The notes below the pieces were generated by a model. That model saw nothing but the letters and a program-made list of their open reading frames with translations. It did not search any database and was not told the DNA's origin. A stretch of DNA of 64,000 nt. It comes from Luteimonas granuli. GTDB lineage: Bacteria; Pseudomonadota; Gammaproteobacteria; Xanthomonadales; Xanthomonadaceae. How positions within the stretch are numbered: position 1 is the first letter of the stretch; each line of letters begins with the position of its first letter. Shown one piece after another: positions 43,120 through 51,802 of this stretch. The DNA lies in the NCBI RefSeq assembly GCF_007795095.1, contig NZ_CP042218.1, positions 2,769,001 through 2,833,000 of the forward strand, in the 5' to 3' direction. The position numbers were made by a program, and so were the translations under genes.

Positions 43120-44661
43120 TCAGGCTCCGCGCCGGCCGCCGCCGCCGCGAGGGCCACGGTTTCCGCCGGGGCCCGGAGGCCGGCCGCCACCCGGACCGGA
43201 AGGCCTTCCGCCGCCCGGCCGGGCGCCGGAAGGGCGTGCGCCACCGGGCCTGCCGCCGCCGGGCTTGCCGCCACCGGGCTTGCCGGAGCGGGGACCGCGC
43301 GGACGGTCGTAGGCGCCGCCGCCGCCCGGAGTGGCATGGTCGGACGGGAACACCGGTGCATTGCCCGGATGCCCATAGGGATGCGCGGCGCGCGTCGGCT
43401 TGCCCGGCCCGCCAGCGCCCGGGCGCCCGCCGCCGGCGGGCTTGCGGCCGCCCGGCTTGCGCGCTCCGGGGCCGGCGTTGCGGTGGCCGGCCGGGCCGGT
43501 GTCGACGCCGTCGGGCACGTACCAGCTGCGGAACGCCGCGGGGTTGCCTTCGGGCAGGGCGCGCTTGTCCTTGCGCTGCTTCAGGGGCTTGTGCGACTGG
43601 CGTGCGGCGGCCTCGCCGGATACCGTCAATCCCCCGGACGGCTTGCGCTGCCCGCGGCGGCCGCGGTCCTCGCGGACGTGGTCGAAGCGGCGCAGCTCGC
43701 GGCCCTCGTCGGCGGTGCTGTGGCCTCCGATGTAGCCGGCGCTGCGGTGCTGGCCGCCCACCTGCACGGTGGACTTGCCGGCGCGGCGCTGGCCGATGAC
43801 CGGCAGCAGGGTGAGCGCGGCCGGCGCACCATCCTCGAGCCCGAGTTCGGCCCGCAGCGCCTGCACCTTGTCGGCCGCGAGCTCCTGCGACTGCCCGCGC
43901 AGCAGCGGCTGCGGCAGTTCCACACTGCCGTAGCGGATGCGCTTGAGGCGGCTCACCTGGCAGCCCTGCGACTCCCACAGCCGGCGCACCTCGCGGTTGC
44001 GCCCCTCCTTGACCGTCACCTGGAACCATTCGTTCGAATCGGTGCCGCCGATGCGCTTGACCTCGTCGAACTTGGCCGGACCATCGTCGAGCGCCACGCC
44101 CCGACGCAGCCGGTCGACGATGTTCTCGGGCACGGTCTCTTCGCCCTCTGGCGCGCGAACGCGGCAGACGTACTCGCGTTCGACCTCGAACGAGGGATGC
44201 ATCATGGCGTTGGCCAGCTCGCCGTCGGTGGTCAGCAGCAGCAGGCCGGTGGTGTTGATGTCCAGGCGGCCGATCGCGATCCAGCGCGCGCCCTTGAGCG
44301 CGGGCAGGGCGTCGAAGATCGTCGGCCGGCCCTCGGGGTCCTCGCGCGTCGTGACCTCGCCCTCGGGCTTGTTGTAGATCAGCACGCGCGCCGGCTCGGT
44401 CAGCGCGCTGGCGACGAAGGTCTTGCCATCGAGCTCGACGCGGTCGCCGCCGCGCACGCTCATGCCCACCTGGGCGACCTCGCCGTTGACCTTCACCAGG
44501 CCGTCGGCGATGCGCTGCTCCAGCGCCCGGCGCGAGCCCAGGCCGGCCTGCGCCAGCACCTTGTGCAGGCGTTCCTCCAGGCGCGGAGCCTCGGTTCCGG
44601 GGGTTGCGGCCTCGCCGCGCTTCAGCGACAGCTTGCGGCCGCCGGTCTTGTCCTGCGTCAT
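43120..44661 (-). CDS. rluB: 23S rRNA pseudouridine(2605) synthase RluB with long Gly/Arg/Pro-rich tail
   Basis: 513 residues. N-terminal S4 domain (about 30-85, RLEERLHKVLAQAGLGSRRA) and an RsuA/RluB-type catalytic domain (about 90-260) with catalytic Asp in WIAIGRLDINTTGLLLLT and EGRNREVRRLWESQGC. From about residue 285 the protein is low complexity, ending in GGGRPGGARPSGARPGGGRP-type repeats, so it is much longer than E. coli RluB (291). RG-rich tails on RluB are known in other proteobacteria and probably help RNA binding. The start overlaps the scpB stop by four bases. Confidence 0.93.
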   Translation of the reverse strand: MTQDKTGGRKLSLKRGEAATPGTEAPRLEERLHKVLAQAGLGSRRALEQRIADGLVKVNGEVAQVGMSVRGGDRVELDGKTFVASALTEPARVLIYNKPEGEVTTREDPEGRPTIFDALPALKGARWIAIGRLDINTTGLLLLTTDGELANAMMHPSFEVEREYVCRVRAPEGEETVPENIVDRLRRGVALDDGPAKFDEVKRIGGTDSNEWFQVTVKEGRNREVRRLWESQGCQVSRLKRIRYGSVELPQPLLRGQSQELAADKVQALRAELGLEDGAPAALTLLPVIGQRRAGKSTVQVGGQHRSAGYIGGHSTADEGRELRRFDHVREDRGRRGQRKPSGGLTVSGEAAARQSHKPLKQRKDKRALPEGNPAAFRSWYVPDGVDTGPAGHRNAGPGARKPGGRKPAGGGRPGAGGPGKPTRAAHPYGHPGNAPVFPSDHATPGGGGAYDRPRGPRSGKPGGGKPGGGRPGGARPSGARPGGGRPSGPGGGRPPGPGGNRGPRGGGGRRGA

Positions 44662-45464
44662 TCTTCTTCCACTCCAGTGCTGTCGCCTTCCACGGCGAGG
44701 GCATCGTTTTCGTCGGGTGCCGCGTCGAGCGGCGGAAGGCCTCCGTCGTCCGTGGTGTCCACGGCGCCGGATCCAGTGTCTGTGTCTGTGTCTGTGTCTG
44801 TGTCTGTGTCGCCGGGATCGGCGGGGCCGTCGGCATCGTCGTCGCCCGGCAGGTCAGCGGCGATGTCGCCGACCGGCATCGCGCCGCCGTCATCGTCCTT
44901 CGACTCCCGCTCGAAGGGCAGCTGCGGCTCCAGCTCGCCGAAATCCTTCAGCTCCGACAGGGGAGGCAGTTCGTCCAGGCGCTTGAGGCCGAAGTAGTCG
45001 AGGAAGCCCCTGGTGGTGCCCAGGAGCTCCGGCTTGCCGGGCATGTCGCGGTGGCCGACCACGCGGATCCACTCGCGCTCCTCCAGCGCCTTGATGATGT
45101 TGCTGTTGGTGGCCACGCCGCGGACCTGCTCGATCTCGCCGCGCGTGATCGGCTGGCGGTAGGCGATCAGGGCCAGGGTCTCGAGGGTGGCGCGGGTGTA
45201 CTTCGTCTGGCGCTCGGTCCACAGCCGGGCCACCCAGGGATGCACCTCGGCCTTGACCTGGTAGCGCCAGCCCGAGGCGACCTCGACCAGCTCCACGCCG
45301 CGGCCTTCGCATTCCGCCTGCAGCGCCTCCAGCGCCTGGCCGATGCCGCCCTCGGGCGCCGGTTCGTCGAGCGTGAACAGCGCATTGAGCTGGGCCACGG
45401 TGAGCGGCTGGCTGGCCGCGAGCAGCGCGGCCTCGACGATGCGTTTGATCAGTTGCGGGTCCAT
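44658..45464 (-). CDS. scpB: Segregation and condensation protein ScpB
   Basis: 268 residues. Two winged-helix domains (about 1-165): LIKRIVEAALLAASQPLTVA, LAALIAYRQPITRGEIEQVR-like segment LETLALIAYRQPITRGEIEQ, NSNIIKALEEREWIRVVGHR and RGFLDYFGLKRLDELPPLSE. The C-terminal 80 residues are acidic and contain (DT)6 encoded by hexamer repeats. ScpB dimers bridge ScpA in the SMC condensin that compacts and segregates chromosomes; smc itself is at 60363-63867. Located 31 bases after scpA and overlapping rluB. Confidence 0.94.
   Translation of the reverse strand: MDPQLIKRIVEAALLAASQPLTVAQLNALFTLDEPAPEGGIGQALEALQAECEGRGVELVEVASGWRYQVKAEVHPWVARLWTERQTKYTRATLETLALIAYRQPITRGEIEQVRGVATNSNIIKALEEREWIRVVGHRDMPGKPELLGTTRGFLDYFGLKRLDELPPLSELKDFGELEPQLPFERESKDDDGGAMPVGDIAADLPGDDDADGPADPGDTDTDTDTDTDTGSGAVDTTDDGGLPPLDAAPDENDALAVEGDSTGVEEE
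44776..44810. repeat. Hexanucleotide tandem repeat (GTGTCT)n inside scpB
   Basis: Five full GTGTCT units plus GTGTC (35 bases), encoding a Asp-Thr repeat in the acidic tail of ScpB. Because the unit is six bases, changes in copy number alter tail length but not the reading frame. Confidence 0.85.
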
Positions 45465-45495
45465 GTGCGTCCTGTTGCGGGAAGCGGGCGGCGAC

Positions 45496-46426
45496 TCAGT
45501 GCGCCGCGCCGTCGTTGGCGACGGTGTCGTCGTCGAACTCGCTGGCGAACTCCAGCGGCGGCCCGTCCTCGCGGGACAGGGCCAGCGACTTGACGTAGAT
45601 CGGCGCCAGCGGCGCCTCCTGCACCACGTCGAGCAGACGCTCCTTGGCCAGCTCGAGGATCGAGAGGAAGGTCACGACCACGCCCAAACGCCCCTCGCGG
45701 GCCTCGAACAGCTGCTCGAAGCGGTGGAAGGCGCCGTCCCGGAGCCGCTCCAGCAGTTCGCCCATGCGCTGGCGCACGCTCAGCGCGTCGCGCTTGATGG
45801 CATGCCCGGTGAAGAGCTCGGCGCGCTTGAGCACGTCGTGCAGGGCCAGCAGCATCTCGCGCAGCTCGACCGGCGGCGGCTCACGCAGCACGGTGCGCTC
45901 CGGCACGAAGGCATGCGCCGGCGAGGTGTCCCGATCCATGCGGGGCAGGGAGTCGATGTCCTCGGCGGCCTGCTTGAAGCGCTCGTATTCCTGCAGCCGG
46001 CGCACGAGGTCGGCGCGCGGATCGTCCTCCAGGCCCTCCTCGGACGGCGGCCGCGGCAGCAGCATCCGCGACTTGATCTCGGCCAGGATCGCGGCCATCA
46101 CCAGGTACTCGGCGGCGAGCTCGAAGCGCAGCTCCTGCATCACGTCGATGTAGGCCACGTACTGGCGGGTGATCTCGGCCACCGGGATGTCGAGGATGTC
46201 GAGGTTCTGGCGGCGGATCAGGTACAGCAGCAGGTCCAGCGGGCCTTCGAAGGCCTCGAGGATCACTTCGAGCGCATCCGGGGGGGATGTAGAGGTCCTG
46301 CGGCACCTGCAGCAGCGGCTGGCCGTGCACCATCGCCAGCGGAATTTCCTGCTGCGTCGGGCGGGTCGCCGGCGCGGCGGCGTCGGGCGCGGGAACGGCT
46401 GCGGTGTCTGGGCCGGCTTGGATCAT
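45496..46426 (-). CDS. scpA: Segregation and condensation protein ScpA, frameshifted
   Basis: The minus strand reads QQEIPLAMVHGQPLLQVPQD then LYIPP, and breaks at a run of seven G on the plus strand (46280-46286). With six, it continues DALEVILEAFEGPLDLLLYL and IRRQNLDILDIPVAEITRQY, the ScpA N-terminal kleisin domain that binds SMC. Conserved EIKSRMLLPRP and a C-terminal winged helix (about 225-290) follow to the stop at 45496. Restored length is about 309 residues from the start at 46426. As sequenced the gene is split about 50 residues in. The kleisin is needed for condensin, so a base-calling error is likely. Confidence 0.9.
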
Positions 46427-46774
46427 CGGGTCGCGGCCCCCTCCGGGCCACTTGAACTTGGGACGTCGCGCGCCGCGCTCCTGTCGGGAGTCGGGTCGCG
46501 CCTCTGCGGCAGGCTGCCGCGGGCAATGCAGCCCTGCCACTCCGGCCGGCGCGACGGCAATGCTGCCGTGGCGGCGCGGTGGCGGTGGCGGTGAAGTCGC
46601 GGGGCGGACCGGTTGGGGGCAGGACGGGCGGACTTTGCGCCGCCGCTGCGTTCCGGTGCCGGAACCGGGCCTTAGGGTACGGGCTGCGAACATGTCTTGT
46701 CCAGCCCGCCGGCGGCTGGCTTCATCGCGGGTTGGGGCTAGCATGTCCGCCCTTGCCGCAGTGGAGCATGACCG
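46427..46774. other. Gene-free divergent region between scpA and the YciI gene
   Basis: 348 bases. No open reading frame with family similarity on either strand; some imperfect GC-rich inverted repeats (for example CCCGCCGGCGGCTGGC near 46710). It must contain both divergent promoters, but no convincing -35/-10 pair was seen. Confidence 0.5.
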
Positions 46775-47074
46775 ATGTGGTACGCGATCGAAGGGCGCGA
46801 CGGCGCCGATGTGCTGGACCGGCGCATGGCCGCGCGCGGCGCCCACCTCGCGCGCCTGGAGGCGCTGCGTGACGAGGGCCGGCTCCTGGTGGCCGGGCCG
46901 TGTCCGGCGGTGGATGCCGAGGATCCGGGACCGGCGGGCTTCAGCGGCAGCATCGTGATCGCGCGCTTCGAGTCGCTCGACGACGCGCGGACCTGGGCGG
47001 AGGCCGATCCCTACATGGCGGCCGGGGTGTACGCGAGCGTGGAGGTGCGCCCGTTCCGCAGAGTGCTGCCCTGA
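46775..47074 (+). CDS. YciI-family protein
   Basis: 99-residue ferredoxin-like alpha/beta barrel protein: [60 protein letters not shown] and [20 protein letters not shown]. It is the YciI type with conserved His in RGAHLARL and Asp in [10 protein letters not shown]. Small enzymes of this fold are mostly uncharacterised. Precedes the GH144-type gene by 86 bases, in the same direction. Confidence 0.88.
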   Translation: MWYAIEGRDGADVLDRRMAARGAHLARLEALRDEGRLLVAGPCPAVDAEDPGPAGFSGSIVIARFESLDDARTWAEADPYMAAGVYASVEVRPFRRVLP

Positions 47075-47160
47075 CGCCGTCCGGGGGCACGAGCTTCCAC
47101 CCGGCGCTCACCGGCGGGCGGGTAGACAGGAGCGGGCCGATCGGATTCGATGGGTAAGCC

Positions 47161-48744
47161 ATGCCCCGAACCTGGTTCCGAAGCGGCCTCGCCGCCCTTG
47201 CGCTGCTGCTGCTCGCCGCCTGTGGCCGCGAGCGGCAGCCCGAGGTGGAGCCGCCCCGGCCGGGGCCGATCGAGGAGATGGTGGTGACCGCGCCGGCCGA
47301 CCAGCCCCCGCTGCCGCCACGGCCGGAGCCCCTGCCACCGCTGTTCCGCGACATCGAGAAGCGCACCTTCCAGTTCTTCTGGGACACCACGGACGAGCGC
47401 AACGGCATGACGCCCGACCGCTTCCCCTCGCGGCCCTTCGCCAGCGTGGCGGCGATCGGCTTCGCGCTGACCGCGTACCCGGTGGGGATCGAGAACGGCT
47501 GGATCGGTCGGCGCCAGGCGGTGGACCGCACCCTGCTGACGCTGGAGTTCCTGCACGATTCACCGCAGGGGCCGGCGGAGACCGGCACCATCGGCCACCG
47601 CGGCTTCTTCTACCACTTCCTCGACATGCGCAGCGGGCATCGCTACGAGCCCTGGGTGGAGCTCTCGAGCGTGGACACCGGGCTGATGATGCTGGGCGTG
47701 CTGTTCGCGCAGAGCTATTACGATCGCGACGACCCCGCCGAGCAGCGCATCCGCGAGCTGGCCGACGCGCTCTACCGGCGCATCGAATGGCCCTGGCTGC
47801 AGGTGCGCCCGCCGCTGGTCTCGATGGGCTGGTATCCCGAACGTGGCTTCATCGACCACGACTGGACCGGTTACGACGAGGCGATGCTGGTCTACATCCT
47901 GGCGCTGGGCTCGCCCACGCATCCGGTGGAGCCCGAGGCCTGGACCGCGTGGACTCGGACCTACGACGACAGCTGGGGCATCTTCCAGGGCCAGGAGTAC
48001 CTGAGCTTCGCGCCGCACTTCGGCCACCAGTACAGCCATGTGTGGATCGATTTCCGCGGCATCCGGGATGCCTACATGCGCGGCCGCGGCATCGACTACT
48101 TCGAGAACTCGCGGCGCGCGACCTACGCCCAGCGCTCATACGCCATCGAGAATCCGATGGGCTGGAAGGGCTACGGCGCCGACATCTGGGGCCTGACCGC
48201 GAGCGACGGCCCGCAGCGCACCGACCAGGAGTATGGCGGCCGGCTGCGCGAGTTCCGTCACTACAGCGCACGCGGCGCCGGCATCGCGGTGGCCTTCGAC
48301 GACGGCACCATCGCGCCCACCGCGGCCATCGGCTCGCTGCCGTTCGCGCCGGAGCTGGTGGTGCCGGCCACCCGCGCGCTGGTCGAGCGGCACGGCGAGT
48401 ACCTGTATTCCAGCTACGGCTTCCTGGACGCCTTCAACCCCAGCTTCGAGTACGACATCCCGCTCAAGACCGGGCGCATCGTGCCGGGCAGGGGGTGGGT
48501 GGCCAGCGACTACATCGGCATCGACCAGGGGCCGATCCTGTTGATGATCGCCAACCATCGCAACGGATTCGTGTGGGAGGTGATGAAGCGCAATCCCTAC
48601 ATCCGCCGGGGCCTGGAACGCGCCGGCTTCACCGGCGGCTGGCTGGCGGAGCTGCAGGCGCAGGAAGCGGCGGAGGCGGAAGCGAGCGCGCGCGAAGCGT
48701 CCGCGGAAGACGGCCGCGTCGATGCGCCGGCGCCCAAGGACTGA
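47161..48744 (+). CDS. Glycoamylase-like lipoprotein, candidate GH144 endo-beta-1,2-glucanase
   Basis: 527 residues. Lipoprotein signal with lipobox LLAACG at about 18-22, a Pro-rich linker, then a glycoamylase-like (alpha/alpha)6 barrel from about residue 62: LFRDIEKRTFQFFWDTTDER, RPFASVAAIGFALTAYPVGI, ELSSVDTGLMMLGVLFAQSY, GYDEAMLVYILALGSPTHPV, GWKGYGADIWGLTASDGPQ and YSSYGFLDAFNPSF. This domain defines GH144, whose characterised members cut beta-1,2-glucan (sophoro-oligosaccharides as products). A C-terminal Glu/Ala-rich tail ends the protein. It is the first gene of a run with a sugar ABC transporter and a second large hydrolase-like protein. Substrate is inferred from the family. Confidence 0.8.
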   Translation: MPRTWFRSGLAALALLLLAACGRERQPEVEPPRPGPIEEMVVTAPADQPPLPPRPEPLPPLFRDIEKRTFQFFWDTTDERNGMTPDRFPSRPFASVAAIGFALTAYPVGIENGWIGRRQAVDRTLLTLEFLHDSPQGPAETGTIGHRGFFYHFLDMRSGHRYEPWVELSSVDTGLMMLGVLFAQSYYDRDDPAEQRIRELADALYRRIEWPWLQVRPPLVSMGWYPERGFIDHDWTGYDEAMLVYILALGSPTHPVEPEAWTAWTRTYDDSWGIFQGQEYLSFAPHFGHQYSHVWIDFRGIRDAYMRGRGIDYFENSRRATYAQRSYAIENPMGWKGYGADIWGLTASDGPQRTDQEYGGRLREFRHYSARGAGIAVAFDDGTIAPTAAIGSLPFAPELVVPATRALVERHGEYLYSSYGFLDAFNPSFEYDIPLKTGRIVPGRGWVASDYIGIDQGPILLMIANHRNGFVWEVMKRNPYIRRGLERAGFTGGWLAELQAQEAAEAEASAREASAEDGRVDAPAPKD

Positions 48745-48749
48745 CCGGA

Positions 48750-50045
48750 ATGCGGCATTGGCGCATCGCTACCCTGCTGGTGCTGCTGCTGGCCGCCGCG
48801 CTGGCCGCGCTGGCGGGCTGCACGCGGCGCGACGCCCCCGGCACGACCACGATCCGCTTCTGGGCGATGGGCCGCGAGGCCGAGGTGGTCGCCGAGCTGC
48901 TGCCGGAATTCGAGCGCGCGCATCCCGGCCTGCGCGTGGAAGTGCAGGCGATCCCGTGGAGCGCGGCGCACGAGAAGCTGCTGACCGCCTGGGCCGCCGA
49001 CGCCATGCCGGACCTGCTGCAGCTGGGCAATACCTGGATCCCCGAGTTCGGCGCGCTGGGCGCGCTGGAGCCGCTGGATGGACGGGTGGCGGCGTCGGAA
49101 GCGGTGGACGCGAGCGACTACTTCCCCGGCATCCTCGACACCAACATCGTGGAGGGACGGCTGCTGGGCGTCCCCTGGTACGTCGACACGCGGCTGCTGT
49201 ACTACCGCAAGGACATCCTGAGCGGCGCGGGTGTGACTGCGCCACCACGCACCTGGGACGAGTGGGCCGCGGCGATGGAGGCGGTCACGCGCCACGTCAG
49301 CCCCGACCGCTACGCGATCCTTCTGCCGCTCAACGAGTTCGAGCCGCAGCTCTCGCTCGCGCTGCAGCAGTCCGATCCGCTGCTGCGCGAACAGGACACC
49401 CGCGGCAACTTCGACAGTCCGGGGTTCCGCCGCGCCCTGGCCTTCTACGCGCGGATCTTCGAGGAGGGCTGGGCGCCGGCGGTCTCGGAAACCCAGGTCT
49501 CCAACGTCTGGGACGAGTTCTTCCGCGGCACGTATGCCTTCTATCTCTCCGGGCCCTGGAACATCCGCGAATTCCGCCGCCGTGCGCCGCCGGAGCTGGC
49601 GGGCGAGTGGGGGACGATGCCGCTGCCGGGTCCCACCGGCCCGGGCGCCGGCATCGCCGGCGGCACCAGCCTGGTGCTGCCGCGCGGCGGTGCGCACGCG
49701 GACGCTGCGTGGCGGCTGGTGGAACACCTGTCCCGCCCCGAGGTGCAACGGCGCTTCCACGCACTCAGTGGCAACCTGCCCCCGCGCCGCAGCACCTGGG
49801 AGCATCCGGACCTTGCCGGAGATCCGCTCGCCGCCGCCTTCCGCGACCAGCTGGAACGCGTGCGCGCCACGCCCGGAGTGCTGGAGTGGGAGCGCATCGC
49901 ACAGGAGCTGCGCCTGGTGACCGAGCGCGTGGTGCGCGGCAGGCTGTCGCAGGACCAGGCGGTGCGCGAGCTCGACGCCAGCGTCGACGCGATCCTTGCC
50001 AAGCGGCGCTGGATCCTGGCGAAGGAGGTCCGCGATGCGCGCTAG
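48750..50045 (+). CDS. Sugar ABC transporter substrate-binding lipoprotein
   Basis: 431 residues. Lipoprotein signal ending LAGC (about residue 23), then a type I/cluster B extracellular solute-binding protein: TTIRFWAMGREAEVVAELLP, MPDLLQLGNTWIPEFGALGA, LLGVPWYVDTRLLYYRKDIL, GTYAFYLSGPWNIREF and GIAGGTSLVLPRGGAHADAA. Trp/Tyr-rich regions suit oligosaccharide binding. It follows the GH144-type gene by 5 bases and overlaps the first permease gene by 11 bases, so the GH product is the likely cargo. Confidence 0.92.
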   Translation: MRHWRIATLLVLLLAAALAALAGCTRRDAPGTTTIRFWAMGREAEVVAELLPEFERAHPGLRVEVQAIPWSAAHEKLLTAWAADAMPDLLQLGNTWIPEFGALGALEPLDGRVAASEAVDASDYFPGILDTNIVEGRLLGVPWYVDTRLLYYRKDILSGAGVTAPPRTWDEWAAAMEAVTRHVSPDRYAILLPLNEFEPQLSLALQQSDPLLREQDTRGNFDSPGFRRALAFYARIFEEGWAPAVSETQVSNVWDEFFRGTYAFYLSGPWNIREFRRRAPPELAGEWGTMPLPGPTGPGAGIAGGTSLVLPRGGAHADAAWRLVEHLSRPEVQRRFHALSGNLPPRRSTWEHPDLAGDPLAAAFRDQLERVRATPGVLEWERIAQELRLVTERVVRGRLSQDQAVRELDASVDAILAKRRWILAKEVRDAR

Positions 50046-50913
50046 CAGCGCGGGATGGATGTTCGTGGCGCCGGCGCTGATCGTGCTCGGGCTGTTCTTC
50101 GCGCTGCCGGTGGCCTCGGCCCTGCTGCTGAGCCTGACCGACTTCGACCTTTACGCCCTGGCCGACCGCGAGCATCTGCGCTTCGTGGCGCTCGGCAACT
50201 ACCTGGAGCTGCTGCGCACGCCGCTGTTCTGGAAGGCGCTGTGGAATACCGTCTACTTCGTGGCCGTGGGCGTGCCGCTGTCGATCGCGGCCTCGCTGGC
50301 CGCGGCGCTGCTGCTCGATTCGCGTCTGGCGCGCGCACAGGCCTTCTTCCGCACGGCGCTGTTCGCACCGGTGGTGACGACCCTGGTGGCGGTGGCGGTG
50401 ATCTGGCGCTATCTCTTCCATGCCAGCTATGGCCTGGTGAACTGGGCGCTGGGACACGCCGGGATCTCACCGGTGGACTGGCTGGGCGACCCCCGCTGGG
50501 CGATGCCGACCATCATCCTGTTCGCGGTGTGGAAGAACTTCGGCTACAACATGGTGATCCTGCTCGCCGGCCTGCAGGCGATCCCGCGCGAGCTGTACGA
50601 GGCCGCGCGCATCGACGGCGCATCGACCTGGAAGCAACTGGTCCACATCACGCTGCCGGCGCTGGGTCCGGTGCTGCTGGTGGTGTCGGTGATCACGGTG
50701 TCGGGCTATTTCCAGCTCTTCGCCGAACCCTATGTGATGACTCGCGGCGACCCGCTGCAGTCGACGGTGAGCGTGCTCTATTTCATGTTCGAGGAAGGCT
50801 TCAAGTGGTGGAACCTCGGTCGCGCCTCGGCGGTGGCGTTCCTGCTGTTCCTCCTGATCCTGGCGGTGACCACCCTGCTGCTGCGCGCCGGACGCCGGAG
50901 GGACCTGGTATGA
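50035..50913 (+). CDS. Sugar ABC transporter permease (MalF type)
   Basis: 292 residues with six membrane segments and the EAA loop ELYEAARIDGASTWKQLVHI of carbohydrate importers. Start at 50035 within the 3' end of the binding-protein gene, preceded by GAAGGAGG. Overlaps the next permease by four bases. Confidence 0.94.
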   Translation: MRASSAGWMFVAPALIVLGLFFALPVASALLLSLTDFDLYALADREHLRFVALGNYLELLRTPLFWKALWNTVYFVAVGVPLSIAASLAAALLLDSRLARAQAFFRTALFAPVVTTLVAVAVIWRYLFHASYGLVNWALGHAGISPVDWLGDPRWAMPTIILFAVWKNFGYNMVILLAGLQAIPRELYEAARIDGASTWKQLVHITLPALGPVLLVVSVITVSGYFQLFAEPYVMTRGDPLQSTVSVLYFMFEEGFKWWNLGRASAVAFLLFLLILAVTTLLLRAGRRRDLV

Positions 50914-51746
50914 GCCGGCCGCCGAGCGGGGTAGCCCTGGACGCGCTGCTGGTCAACGGCGCGCTGGTGCTGCTGTCGTTGCTGGCGCTGGCGCCGCTGG
51001 CGTGGATGGTCTCGGTCTCGTTCATGCCCATGGGCGAGGCCAGCCGCTTCCCGCCGCCGTTGCTGCCCGCGACGGCCACGCTCGACAACTACCGCGAGCT
51101 GTTCGCACGCACCGGCTTCGGCCGCGCCTTCGCCAACAGCCTGGCCGTGTCGCTCGCGATCACCCTGGGCTCGCTGCTGTTCAACACCGCCGCCGGCTAC
51201 GCCTTCGCCAAGCTGCGCTTCCGTGGCCGCGAGCGGCTGTTCCAGCTGCTGCTGGCCGCGCTGGTGGTGCCGGCCCAGGTGGCGATGCTGCCGCTGTTCC
51301 TGCTGATGAAGGAGCTGGGCCTGGTCAACAGCCTGGGCGGGGTGGTGGTGCCGGCGCTCGCGGGCGTGTTCGGGATCTTCCTGGTGCGCCAGTACGCGCG
51401 CTCCATTCCGGACGCACTGATCGAAGCGGCGCGCATGGACGGTGCCGGGGAGCTGCGCATCTTCGTGCAGGTGGTGCTGCCGATGCTGAAGCCGGTGCTG
51501 GTGACGCTGGCGGTCTTCACCTTCCTGGCCGCCTGGAACGACTTCATGTGGCCGCTGATCGTGCTCGCGGACCAACAGCAGTACACGCTTCCGGTGGCGC
51601 TGGCGGCGCTCTCGCGCGAGCACATCATGGACGTGGAGATGATGATGGCCGGCGCCGTGGTCACGGTGTTGCCGGTGCTGCTGCTGTTCCTGGCGCTGCA
51701 GCGCTGGTACATGCAGGGGCTGCTGTCGGGCAGTGTGAAGGGCTGA
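50910..51746 (+). CDS. Sugar ABC transporter permease (MalG type)
   Basis: 278 residues with six membrane segments and EAA loop ALIEAARMDGAGELRIFVQV. The N-terminal segment PLAWMVSVSFMPMGEASRFP and the end QRWYMQGLLSGSVKG are typical of MalG-type CUT1 permeases. Pairs with the upstream permease; the ATPase is encoded separately at 58060-59151. Confidence 0.94.
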   Translation: MSRPPSGVALDALLVNGALVLLSLLALAPLAWMVSVSFMPMGEASRFPPPLLPATATLDNYRELFARTGFGRAFANSLAVSLAITLGSLLFNTAAGYAFAKLRFRGRERLFQLLLAALVVPAQVAMLPLFLLMKELGLVNSLGGVVVPALAGVFGIFLVRQYARSIPDALIEAARMDGAGELRIFVQVVLPMLKPVLVTLAVFTFLAAWNDFMWPLIVLADQQQYTLPVALAALSREHIMDVEMMMAGAVVTVLPVLLLFLALQRWYMQGLLSGSVKG

Positions 51747-51802
51747 AGGGAAGGTGGGCATGGGGGGGGCATGGCAGGGACGGGCGGCAACGGGCACGGA
51801 CA

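Noticed and set aside
44776..44810. Phase-variable on/off switch in scpB
   Set aside because: The unit is six bases, so slippage by whole units keeps the frame.
51002..51802. Upstream extension of the 1070-residue protein frame through the second permease
   Set aside because: It overlaps a complete MalG-type permease; a signal peptide begins right after the GTG at 51803.
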